64,000 nucleotides of DNA from Chionis minor. Lineage: Eukaryota > Chordata > Aves > Charadriiformes > Chionididae. The notes below the pieces were generated by a model. That model did no database searches. It was not told where the DNA came from and was given only the letters and a program-made list of their open reading frames with translations. Position 1 is the first letter of the stretch. Each line of letters opens with the position of its first letter. The DNA lies in assembly GCA_013398295.1 (NCBI GenBank), contig VZSF01003002.1, positions 186,001-250,000 on the forward strand, written 5' to 3'. The position numbers were made by a program, and so were the translations under genes. Shown here piece by piece: positions 27,401 to 39,400 of this stretch.

Positions 27401-30400
27401 GCTCAGGGAGAAGGGGTGACAAGGGCACAGCTTGCTCTTCTTTCATTCGGCACCTTGGCACAAGTGTTGGGAACAGAGTGGGTGGCAGCGTTTGGGGCAG
27501 AGAGAGGGACAGCCCTAAGCAGGTAGAGGATGGGCTCAGGTTGACCGATGCTGAGGAGATGGCTGACAGTGCCCTGAAGACTTGAGATGATCTATATCAC
27601 TGTAAAGAAAAAGTGACTGGAGAAGATGGGCGGAAGGGTATCTTCCTCTGACTGGCTTAATGCACTCTTTGAGAAGATGGATGTGTTTGGAGGTGTGGCC
27701 AGGTAGTGTGTTTTTCTGAGCAGGTTCCCCATGGGTAAACACAGGCATTGTTAGTCACTCAGCATGACTATGATGTTTATTCTGTGCCTGGTTTAGCTAA
27801 GCTAGTGTTTCTTGGAAATGATTTCCAGCTCTTAGCTATCAGCAAGTCAAATATTCTTCCTCTGCCTATCGCAAGCCTTGCCGAGTTCCCCCAGTTAGTC
27901 ATTAAGCTGCTTATCACATTTGCTGTCAAATGCTGCCCGGATAAGCTTTCACGCTGTGCCCCACGGGCAGGGGCTGAACTGGTCAGGCTACACAGGAAGA
28001 AACGGCCAATGCAGGTCTCCTGTGCCACGGGATGTGTCTCCAGGCTGCTTGCAGGGACCCCCATCAGCACAGCTCCCCGTGGGCTGGCGTCAGAGCCGAG
28101 CCGTTTGCAAGCACAAGTGGTGCCACATTGGAGCAGTGCCCATCCACAGCTGGGAGTTTGCACAGCATGGCGGGAATTTTGTTGGTGTCCTCATGAGCCT
28201 GTATTAGAAATGATAATAGGGATTCGTAACCAGCCAGTGTTGGCCCTGTGGCATAAGGGTGTAAGCAGGAACTCTGTGCCTAATATTGCGTGGGACCTGC
28301 TAGGGTTTATTTGTGTTCCAGTTTGCTCGGTATCATCAGTTTAGCCTGTTTTCTTATGCACTCAACCTAAACAGAAATTAGCACAAGCACATGCCAGCAG
28401 AATTTCTGAGCTCACCGTGATTTGCCATCAGATGTGGAGTGGTAGTAATTCTGTTCTGCTTTTACTCCATCACCTGGAAGCTGTGTGTTCCCTAGAGTTG
28501 CTGCTGCATGGTCTTACAACGGGTAGCAGCGCACAGTCCTGTACTAACGGCAGCAGAACAGCTGGCGTAAATGGAGAGCTTTGGCGGCAGCGCGCCCAGA
28601 GGGACAGTGTGGCCCCACTGTAATCAGTCAGCGGGCATTTCCTCCAACCCACGTAACTCTTGGGTCCAAGAATGGCTCCTCCCTAACTAGAGATTGCCCG
28701 TCTCTCCCACTGTGGGCACCTCACCTTCAGACAGGGGAGGTTAGGAGAGAAGATTCCTACCCCTGGTCCAGCTGTTAGTCAAGAGCCTCTTGCTGGTGGC
28801 TTTCAGAAGCAGCCCAACCTGCACTGTCTGTGCTGGGCTGAGGTGGGGGAGATGGAAGGGCTTGGAGGGGTGCATCCCTCCAATAGAAGAAATACAGCAA
28901 AATCCTTATGGTGTGTTTGGTCTGCCCACATCAACATCTGGTGGCTCGGAAATCCAAGCAAACCTAAGCATTTCCCATCAGACCACCTGTTTACACAAAA
29001 CAGGAAGCTTTTGGACTTTTTTCAGTGTAAAAAGGATTTTATCCAGCAGGAAGCAAGCATAATTCTCAACAAACCAGTAATTTCCATTACTCTTTGAGAC
29101 AGTAATAGCCCTCTGTATCTCAATTTAAAAAAAATAAATATCTCCAACTACAAAGGTTATCTGGTTTAGAGTATTACACTGGAAAAACACTTGATAAATT
29201 GCTAGCAGAGACTTTTGGAAGAGTCTGTATTGAGCACGTGTCTTTCTGTTTCTAGTAGGTGCAATTCAGGTTGATCACAGGAATTAAGTTTCTGGTCTCA
29301 AGTATCCAGTGAATTCTAGAGTGTTTGATTAGATTCCCACCCTGACAGTGGCTCTGTATATTGCCCAACTAATTGCTATACTTAGATTGTATTTGATCCT
29401 TGAAATTTTGGAACGTAAAACAGGCTATCTTGAAGCACACTGCTGTATTTTCTGTCTGTGCACCAAAACTTTATTTGTGGGTAGTTATTTTATGCTATTC
29501 ACTTTGCTTTGTGCTAGACCCAGTAAAAAGAAAGGCGTGAGGTTTCCTGCTATCCCCCTTTTTCCAGTGTTTTAAACGGAGACATTCAAATCCAAACATT
29601 TCATAGCATACCTAATGTTGTCTGTCTGGTTTTGACATGCTAGTTGGCATGTGTGTCTAGTAATGATGTGCCTGAAGGTATATAAACATTTCCCTTCATT
29701 TCAGGATGTACTTGCCTACATGTTTTTACATATTCTCCAGCTAAGTTGTTAATGCAGTGCTGTAGAACTTTTTTGTTGCCATATGTTGGGGTTTTTTTCT
29801 ACATGAGCTTGAACTGCAGCTGTGAGAAAATTCAGGTCCAAATCCAAATCCCTTAAGATTGGTTCCCTATTTCATTTTGTCAATGTAGTGAACTTTGGTC
29901 CTTAAAATCTGGACTCAATGAGCTTAAGGGTCTTAACCTAAATGATTCTATGATTCTATGAAATAAACATCATGAAGGAAAAGCCTTATTTCCCTTCATG
30001 TTTTGGCGGTATTGCTCCATAAATTGCAAAGATTTCTGTCCCTGTCTTCCTCCCCTGTACTTGCTTCCTCTGACATGCTGGGCCAGGAAATGTAGAGTGG
30101 GGACGGGATCAAATGGGATCAGGGAAAATGCTTCCCCACCAGGAGAGGTTTTTGTAAGCTAATTTCCTGGAATTCACTCAGTTGCATCAGAGTCTCAGCA
30201 GTCTGTAAAAATTCAGACGTCTCTTGTGATGTAAATGAGTGATGGAAAATGCTTTGCACTTTCAGCAGTATTAGAGGAATGCTGTGCTGTTAACACTACA
30301 TGCTAACTAGTAGCTGAATTAAGGTGGGTGGATTTAATGCCTAGCACATGGTCTGGTTTTTTGTGCAGCCCCTCATGTTTTAGTGTCTTAATTACATCTG

Positions 30401-33400
30401 GAAACAAACAGGCATGTTACCAAATTTATGTTAATGGCATGCTCCTTAGGCTTCTAACGCTCAGATTTTTTTCCATTTACAGTTTGAAGGGAGGAAGTAC
30501 TGCGAACATGATTTTCAAATGCTTTTTGCCCCTTGCTGCCATGAATGTGGTAAGTTTTACATCAAGGTGAAACGCTTCACACTGATCCCAATGGGAACGT
30601 CCCTGCGGAAGATGTGCAGCCCTTGCATATCTTCTCTGAGAGGTGGCCCTGTGCAGCTGAGTATCTGAACTTCCAGAATGAACTAGATTTCAGAGAATCT
30701 GGGGAGCTGCTTTTCCTGAAGTTCATCAAACAACGGGATTTAAAAAAAAAAAAAAAGTTTGCATTATTTGAGTGAATAGTTTAGCTGTTGATCCAGTGAT
30801 CCAATGTATAGACCATTCATGACTCCTGGTTACATACATCTACGGATACGTGCTCATGCAGCTGAAACTCTGCAACAGTTCCTTGTCATCTGCTTTGACT
30901 ATTGTAACCCACCCGTCCTGTCCTGCTCCACAGAAGTGGGGACAGTCTTTATTATCCAGTGTTATAATCAACCGATAGGACAGCTGGTCCCCCTTTGAAT
31001 TTTTGAAACAAATGCCTTTAAGACTTCATCATCTGATGTCAACCCTATGTAACACTGAGGGCCACATTTTATTTGTCACCATTGATGTAAATGCTTGCAT
31101 GTCTGCTGTGCTGTAATCATCTGCAGGGACTTTTTTTTACCCCTGTGTGTGACACATCGTGTTCAGGCAGGGCTGGGAAGTCATGACTTGACTATTGCTT
31201 AAACTGGTCTGGAAGTTCTTGTTTCTGTGGCACTTTGGCAAGGTGCTACAGCTTTTACTTACCTCAGTGAGGCTTTTTACCATGTGGAGGGAGGGGTTGA
31301 ACACCAAGGGAGGGGGAAGCAGATGTTATGGACCTTTGAATTTAAAGCTGTGGATTTGAACAAGCTGGAGAAGAGAAAGAAAGGGATCAGTGGTGATTTC
31401 TGAGGAGCTACGCTGCCTATCTCCATGATTTCTCCTGCCCAGCTGGCACAGCTCCTACTGCTCCTGCCCTGGTTCCCCGTAGTGCCAACTCCCTTAAAAC
31501 CTCATCAAGGTCCTGTGCAGAGCTGGGTTTTGCCACTGCTTGGATTTAGTAAGCACAGCCAAAATTGATGGGGCTGCTGTCAGTGATGAAGCCTTGAGCA
31601 TTCCTGATGTCTCTGGGGTCCATTGGGTTTTGTTCTTGAAAAGCTGTGACTTCATGGTAGCGCAAGAGAGTCATGCTGGATGTTATCATGGGCATCAGTT
31701 ACCTGCTCCATCGCTGGCCTTTGGCAGCTGTTTGACGTTCTCCAAAGCCAGGACTCAGGCTCTGGCAGCACTGGGAAGCTGAGCTCCCAACACATTTCAG
31801 GCGGAGCCTTTGCACTGTCCAGCAGCCTTGGCTACAACGTCCCTGTAGAGAACAACTAAATCACGTGTGTGGTGGACATGGCTCAGTTGCCTGTGCAGTA
31901 CAGTCACACCATGCATGCAAAACAGTAGTTCTCACACTATTTTTTTAATACCTCGCAGGACGGGACTCGTCGTGGTAGGCCAGAAGTTGTGTGTGTTGGA
32001 TTGACTGTTCTGCAACTTCACTGCAGCTTTGCATTTTGACTCCACAGGGTTTTTTGCCAGAGGTCCACAGCCACCCAAGCTCAGTTGTGCTTTGAATATA
32101 GAGCCCCTTCAAGGCTTGGTCCTCGTGGAGTAGAAACCACTACTATGTACACAACAAGTTAAGATTGTTGTTTTCTAAAATAAAAGAAGGAGAAAGATGA
32201 TTAGGACACAAGACAACCATATTATATAAAGAAATCCATATATTTCTTAAAAGCTTGAGAACAGGTAAGTAAAAACAGGGAAGGGACTGAAAAAGGATTG
32301 CAGAGAGAAGGTGAAGTGTGTGTGTTGAAGGGCTTGTACGTAAAAACCAGAAGGTCCTCCATTAGCAAGGACGTTTTCTTGTGACCTATAGCAAAAACCC
32401 CAAACAAACACAAATTTCAGAGTTTAGAACCGTAATACTGAAAGCAATGTATCCTACCAGATTTGGCGGGCAGAAGAGGATCATGACATTGTAGCAATTT
32501 GGTTGTGGGTTGCTTTTACCTTTGTCTAGCATCATGTTTTACATCCTGGTGTTGTGTTTCTTACAGGTGAGTTCATTATTGGCCGTGTTATTAAAGCTAT
32601 GAACAATAGCTGGCATCCAAGGTGCTTCTGCTGTGATATCTGCCAAGAAGTATTGGCCGATATTGGATTTGTCAAGAATGCTGGCAGGTAGATCTTTACC
32701 CTTCCCTCTGTTACTGATCACGAATAAAATGAACTAAGAGGAAGGACGGAGAGGTTTTGGTTCCTGAAGCTTTCCAGCTGAGGTGGAGCAACTGAAGTGT
32801 CTTTTGGGGGGAAAAAGTCTGAGTGCATCACAAAACTAAGAATGGGTATCTTAAAAAATACGCTTAAAATATTAACAGTTTACCTACTTCAACACCAGAT
32901 TTCTCAGCAAACACGTTCTCTACCTGGTAACATTTTGGGGCCATAGTGATACATGAGAGATTCAGATAATTCTGATACAGAAGCATTGTCTTTATTTTTT
33001 TAATATCAGTTTTTACTTTATTTTTCTAACTTGGGTTTCTAATTCTGGTCTAGTTTAGCACCTTTAAGTTCAGTGGGACACTTCAGAGAGTAGGATATTT
33101 TTACCAGCTGTGATCACAAGAATGTTGTACAAGTGGATTCTGTGGGCATTGGCTTCATATGACATACAAAGTTATTTACAGAAGTAGAACCTGCAGCTTC
33201 CAATCTAAATTTTTTAAGATTTCTAAAGTAAAACATTCAGCTATGAGAATCTATCATAAACTTTGTTTTCTGTGTTTCAACACATCTTAAACTCAAACGA
33301 GCTGAAGAAATTATATCCCTGTGGTGACACAAAATAAAATGATAGCCCTCCTCTCCTGAACTTGGTTTGCCTGACAAGGAAGTTGTTTTAAAGACTGTTT

Positions 33401-36400
33401 TCCCTCCAAAAAGGGCTGATTGAAATGAGATTCTAATTGATTTTTTGTTTATATTTTGCATTGCAGTACGTGGTACCAGTACTTACCTTACTTATCTCTC
33501 TTTTTTTGTGCCGTTTCAGGCATCTTTGCCGTCCTTGCCATAACAGAGAAAAAGCCAGAGGTCTGGGAAAGTACATTTGCCAGAAGTGTCATGCCATTAT
33601 TGACGAACAGCCTCTCATATTCAAAAATGATCCTTATCACCCTGATCATTTCAACTGTGCAAACTGCGGGTAACTTGAGTTCTGCAAAAGAAAACAGGAA
33701 AATGCTGGGTTTATTTGCTTCATCGATTTGCATCTTGAAGTGAAAATCTGTCCTGTACAACCGGCAAGAGGGGTGGGGTTTGGGTGCCTTGTGGCCAGAT
33801 GTGTTACAGCTTTTGGGATGGCAGAGTTGAGCCTTTAGTTCACACAGCAGGTGACCAGTTGGGGAGTAAAGAAAGGCTGGACTCTGCAGGACAAAGTGGT
33901 ACCTTACAAAATATGAAGTATGGATGCAGGTAACAGTTTCTGTAGCAGAGAAATGATAGCTTCTTACTCTGCTATGAGAGGAAGAAAAGCGGTCCTCTCT
34001 GACTGCTTGAGTTACCATCTTGCCGGTGGTACTTCATTTTGAGTGGCACGCAAGCTTTGTTCTTTCCTTTTAAGGCCTGTCTTTTTCTTAGAAGCTTTCT
34101 CCCACCTCATATTATCAACTTCTGCATCTGCAGTACATGAAGCTAGACATTTCTACGTCCTGCCCTGGCGCAGAGATCAGGCGTTGTAGGATATAGCATG
34201 GATTATTAGTTGTTTATTTCTGGTGCAAAGGAAGCTGTCGTTTCAGTGCCAGAGCAGAGGCTGATTTGAGTAACAAGGTGGGGGTGTGTCAGTGGCAACC
34301 AGTTGAGAGCGTTAGTGAGTACAATCACATTTAAAGTTTAGCTGGTCTCAGTATTGTAACCATGCAAATTACTAAGAAGTAGCGTATATGAGATTCTGCA
34401 GTTGGCAATGAATAAACACAGCTAGCTCATGTTGGTCCATGTAGTTTTCTTTCTACGGAGTTTGATACAACAGGGAAAACGAAGCTAGATGTAGAGGACT
34501 ACAGTCTACTTTCAGTTACAGTTATGCAAATCTAAAATAAACCGGTGATGACTGCCAGAATATGAGCCAAACACGTCTACAGCTTGCACACACACACATT
34601 TGTGCTGCATAACCAGGATGCAGAACAGCAGTAGCTCAGTAGATGTTTTCAGCGAGACTTAGTGCATCTCACTGAGCAGCCTCTTCTCAGTTCACCGTGG
34701 ACTTGATCAGTCCTCAACTACGTTGAACTATGTCATATGTGCTGCTGCTGCATTACTGCAGTACAAGCACAATTTTTAGAACAAATGCTAAAAATTATTT
34801 TTTTTCTTTTCAGAAACTCTCAAGAGTTGACATCGTTCAGTGCCTTTATTCATGCTCTCAATTCATTAACTTTTGAACAGGAAGGAACTTACTGCTGATG
34901 CTCGTGAGTTGAAGGGAGAATTATACTGCTTACCCTGCCATGACAAAATGGGTGTCCCCATCTGTGGGGCATGTAGAAGACCAATTGAAGGCCGTGTGGT
35001 GAATGCTATGGGCAAACAATGGCACGTGGAGGTAAACGTTAGATGATATATATTGTCTTTTACAAATATAAACAATAACATAATTATCTGGGATTTTGCT
35101 CATCAATTTCAATGAAAGGATTAGCAAAGTAGCAGCAATGGCTGGTAAATGCCTTCTCCTAACCCCATCTTCAGCCTTCTTGTGGTCGGTCTTCCACCAT
35201 GAAACAGGAGTTATTTCCTATCTTACAGAGAGCTTTGACTATGAAACTAAAATCGGTAATCAAAGGAAGTACTGCGAGGTCCCTATGAAAGAAAATTTCA
35301 GAGTGCAAAGCAGTACATGTGGAAAGGCTGTAAATTCTGTAGCAACCATAATATTACGGGACATCATAATACCCTTATGTCTTCCATAGTCACCTGTCAT
35401 GTAAATATCTCTAAAGCACTTCATGTGAGAGTTCATATTTCAAGGCCACGTACAAGATTTAGTTTCACATCTTCCATATAAATTAGGAAGATACATAGTC
35501 TATTCCTTTGGTGGTTTTGAAAATCTCCTCCTGCAAATGCTTTCTTCATGAGAGCATAATGTTGGTGCAAATTACTCAAAATCTCTTAATTTTGTTAATG
35601 AGTAGCATATGAGAATCCCTTCACTTGATTTTTTTTTTTTTAAACTTTTGGATTGAAATGTTGAATACATTAAAAGGAGCATTATTTCAGTGGTCTAAAA
35701 TGTACGAAGTTTTAATTCTCATTTTCAAGATGGCACAGCTAGCTCAGTAGACTTCAGTCATGTTCAGTGCTGGGCTTGGCTGATTTGCTTTCCAGAAAAA
35801 AAACACCATTACTTCCAAATAAACAAACAAAAAAATGTATGTCATTTTCTTTGTAGCATTTTGTTTGTGCAAAATGTGAAAAGCCATTCCTGGGTCATCG
35901 TCATTACGAGAGAAAAGGCTTGGCGTATTGTGAAACCCACTACAATCAGGTAAGGTTGTGTATTTTTTAAAAAATGGTGTTAATTGGTAAACTCATTAAT
36001 TGGTTTATTAGACAGAGATCGAAAACTATGGACATGCTTCTGTTTTCTTACAGGCACCTGTGGGTGTAATGCCGATTAGCAGAAGTTCTGCTGCAGTTAA
36101 TTTATAGTACTGAGAAAGGAAAGCGCAGGTCTTTCGCAAAGGCTAGCCAGGACAATCGGTGTCCAGTTGTTCTTCAAGCTTAGTGGTACTTCAGTAGAGC
36201 TGTTAGGAGCTTTTACACTTCTGTGAGATCAGAGCAGCTCATGGCACCTAATCTTTCCCAAGAAGCTAAGGAAGATTTGCCACTCTGTGGAGCTGTGGTT
36301 TAGGACGAGGCCCTAGTGAGTAGTGTGGGTTTCCCCACAGCTGCTACTCTAAGGTGGCTGTGTGGTAGAATACACTGGGTCACCCCGCCTCATTCATTAG

Positions 36401-39400
36401 GTTGCTCAAGACTTTGAAGACTACACCTGTCAGAGGACACCACCTAGTGACCACTTGCATTTATATCGGAGTTATACGCCGTGGTACCATCTGTCTCCAG
36501 GCTCCCTTGCTTGTGGAGTCCAGCACCACAACGCATAGATCGACCTTTTTATTTGGAAGCCATCTGCCTTGTCCCATGTCCACCTCTTTGCTCGTATAAA
36601 TGCAAGATGAGGGGTTACACTGGGGGGTTGAAAGGCATCTGCTAATTACAGACGGATTCTTAATTTGTCGGTGATTAAGGGCAGATGATGGAAATGTTGC
36701 TGGCGTGCTTGTAGACAATAAATGCCATGACGTTAGTAGTAATAGTGTTGCAGCCATCATGGGGCAAGTACATATACCAAACAAGAGCTGTATGTAGAGT
36801 GGAAGTCTTTTACTAGGTTAACTCCTACAGGTAGAAAAAATGCATGAAATTTTGGGAACTTCTTAACTGTTACATTGTGGATAAATGTTAAGCCTGGAAA
36901 TAGAATCATAATTTTTGGCCTGGAAATAGAATCATAATTTTTGGCCTAAATTTCCTTTTTTAAAAAAAGAAAAAAAAAAAAAACCAAAACATTTATTTAC
37001 AGTTTTTGCCAGAAACAGCAATATTTCGATCTAGTCATGCATCTAAGTCCTAATGTTGAATTGGCTGATAAGTAATGATGTGTATGTAACACCGACTGCT
37101 GTCTTTCAAATGTTCAGGATTTAAGAAATGTTAAAACAAAATCATATTTACAGAGGATCAAACAGATGTAAACTGTGATGGGATGATGCAAAACGTACTT
37201 GGAAAACCGGACCAGACTTGCCACCAGTCTCTTTATTTTACTGAAATAACTAGGAAAGCTATTGCGCTTGTCAGCTGAAATATGGTTATTTTGTTAGTAT
37301 GAGAAGCTACCCTTGATAAAATCATTATATTAAATTATTTTATATTAAACGATACATTATACATATATAAATACATGTAAATTATATATTAAATTATAAA
37401 TATTAAAAACTCATTAATTCTCTTTTGTCTTCAGCTATTCGGTGATGTTTGTTTCCATTGCAACCGTGTGATTGAAGGAGATGGTAAGCACTGTTCTGTT
37501 CCCTTAATACTCCTTTCTGATAGAAGTTCTCTGAAAGTGGAAGCAAGAGGAAAGCAGCTCCCTGTTGAATCCTTGATTGTTCTCATTAAGACAAACCTGG
37601 CTATTCTCTTAATCAGAAATTAGGTTAGAGCTGATTAGTCGGAGACCAAATGGTGTTTGATGATGGTCTGGAAGACCACCTAGTGACTGAAGAGCACTGT
37701 GGTCAAGTGGAAACCCTTTATTAACGTGCAAAGGACAGGGATCCTGGGAGATGCACAGAGGTGGCTTCCTGCCCCTCCGACTTCGAAAAAGAACACAGGC
37801 AAAGGCGAGGATGACCACATGGGCATCTCCTCAACAAATTTAGAGATCATGAATCAAGTTTGAAAAAGTATCTAGATATTGAAAGATGTGGGTGGGCACT
37901 CTAAAGGATTTTTTTGAAGTGCTTGGTTTCCATTATTTCAGTTTGGTTGCTAAAGATATCTGCCTATCTATCTCTCGCAGGCACCTGTCCTTTGAAAATC
38001 TAGGCTGATCATAATGTCACAAAACCAGGAAAGATGTGTCCTATAAAGGCAGAACTGGATGCAAGTGTTTTAAGTTTGGGCTTTTATTTTGGGGGCAGGA
38101 GGAGGAGGGGGAACTGTTTTGAAGGAGGTTTTTTTTTGGACAACCAGCTATGATAAAATGCCAAAAAGCATATTATTCTACCTGAAATAATGCAACATTA
38201 TTGTGCGCCTATTTACCCCTGCCTGGAGTAAATACTATAATACAAGTGTTGGCCTGACCTAAGCCAAAGCCATTAGCAAAGTGGGAGGAAGCCTCTAGCA
38301 TGTAAAAAGAGACATAAAGTAGTTCACAGTCATGTAAATATAGGGTGGGACGTACATTCCAGAGATGTGCTTTCCCCACCTTTTCTGGACTGGACTATAC
38401 CTGCAGAACGACAATCCAGAACGCCTTGGAGGAAAGGGTGTCCTCCTTTTCTATTAAAATCCTACTAGAATGAACAGAACTGGATCTTGAAGTCAGTGAA
38501 TAAATTCAGCCATGTCTGATAACTACATTTCTGTATGATTCTAGTGTTACACCACACAATCTGACATGCGTATTGTATGGTTCGGTCTCTGACCTGAACA
38601 GAATGTGGTGTAATGCAGCAATTTCTTTATTTTCAATGTATGTCTTCCATTATTTTACATTTCTTCTTTCACTTCTGCACACAAATTTGCCACTGCTGTC
38701 ACAAATGATGAGTATCTGGTATTGTTATCTCTCTGGTGAAACAAATATCTGTGGCAGCAGTTTTTCAGGCAGGTGTCTGTGACTATTACAGAGGGTGCTT
38801 GGGAGAGGTTCGTTTGTCTAAGCAGTAGTATTTTAGCAAGCACTGGAATAACTATGCTGCTGTGGATGTACTTGCCCCATGGTGCAGGAAAAAACCACTT
38901 CTGCCTGGCAATGCTCTGGTTCCGTTTGTTGTTGACAAAACGCTGTTATTTTATGAGAAAACCATTGTTCTGCATTTTCTAACTTAGATAATAAAAGAGG
39001 CAAATTTTGGCAGGGAAAAGTGGAAAGGTACATTGAAAGAGAGGAACAACAGAAAATAGATTGAGATACGGAACAAAGAGAAAATAGTTACTTTCTCTCT
39101 AAAGCAAGGAATAAAAATATATCCAAGTTTGTCTTTATCAAGTAGTTATCCCATGGGTCCATACATTTTTTCACCTTGGTAGTGCTGATTTACCAGCAGT
39201 TTCCTGACTGTTGGCTTCACGTTATTTTCTTTGGCCGGGCAAGTGCTGCTGTTGATGTCACTGCAGACTGAACAGGAGCTGGGAAATGAAACCAAAAGAA
39301 AACATTAAGCACCTTCTTGCCAGATTGCTTTTCAGCTGAAAAAGTCTGCTGATTAATTTGGAGACGCAGCCTCATGATACAGTTGCCTGAGGTTAGCGTG

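Larger units (their letters stand above)
32688..35856. other. LIMS1 introns 4-6 around exons 5 and 6
   Basis: Three introns (32688-33519, 33670-34880, 35032-35856) hold no recognised gene or interspersed repeat. A short CA run lies at about 34587-34598 and a T run near 35631-35642. Confidence 0.55.
35950..37434. other. LIMS1 intron 7
   Basis: It contains a perfect 26-bp tandem duplication (36893-36944), an A-rich tract (about 36959-36990) and a very AT-rich stretch (about 37320-37410) just before the exon 8 acceptor. No gene was seen. Confidence 0.65.

Noticed and set aside
27748..28344. 198-codon open frame in LIMS1 intron 2
   Set aside because: The longest intronic frame, but without recognisable domain or repeat, and overlapped by a 128-codon antisense frame. 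Not enough to call a gene.
33488..34018. 176-codon - strand frame over LIMS1 exon 5
   Set aside because: It is the antisense shadow of a conserved coding exon plus intron, with no features of its own.
35240..35300. Intronic segment after LIMS1 exon 6 reading RKYCE, like LIM1 of exon 3, as a possible decayed exon copy
   Set aside because: The shared identity is only the 13 bases GGAAGTACTGCGA. In 64 kb several 13-base matches are expected by chance, and no further zinc ligands or splice sites align.
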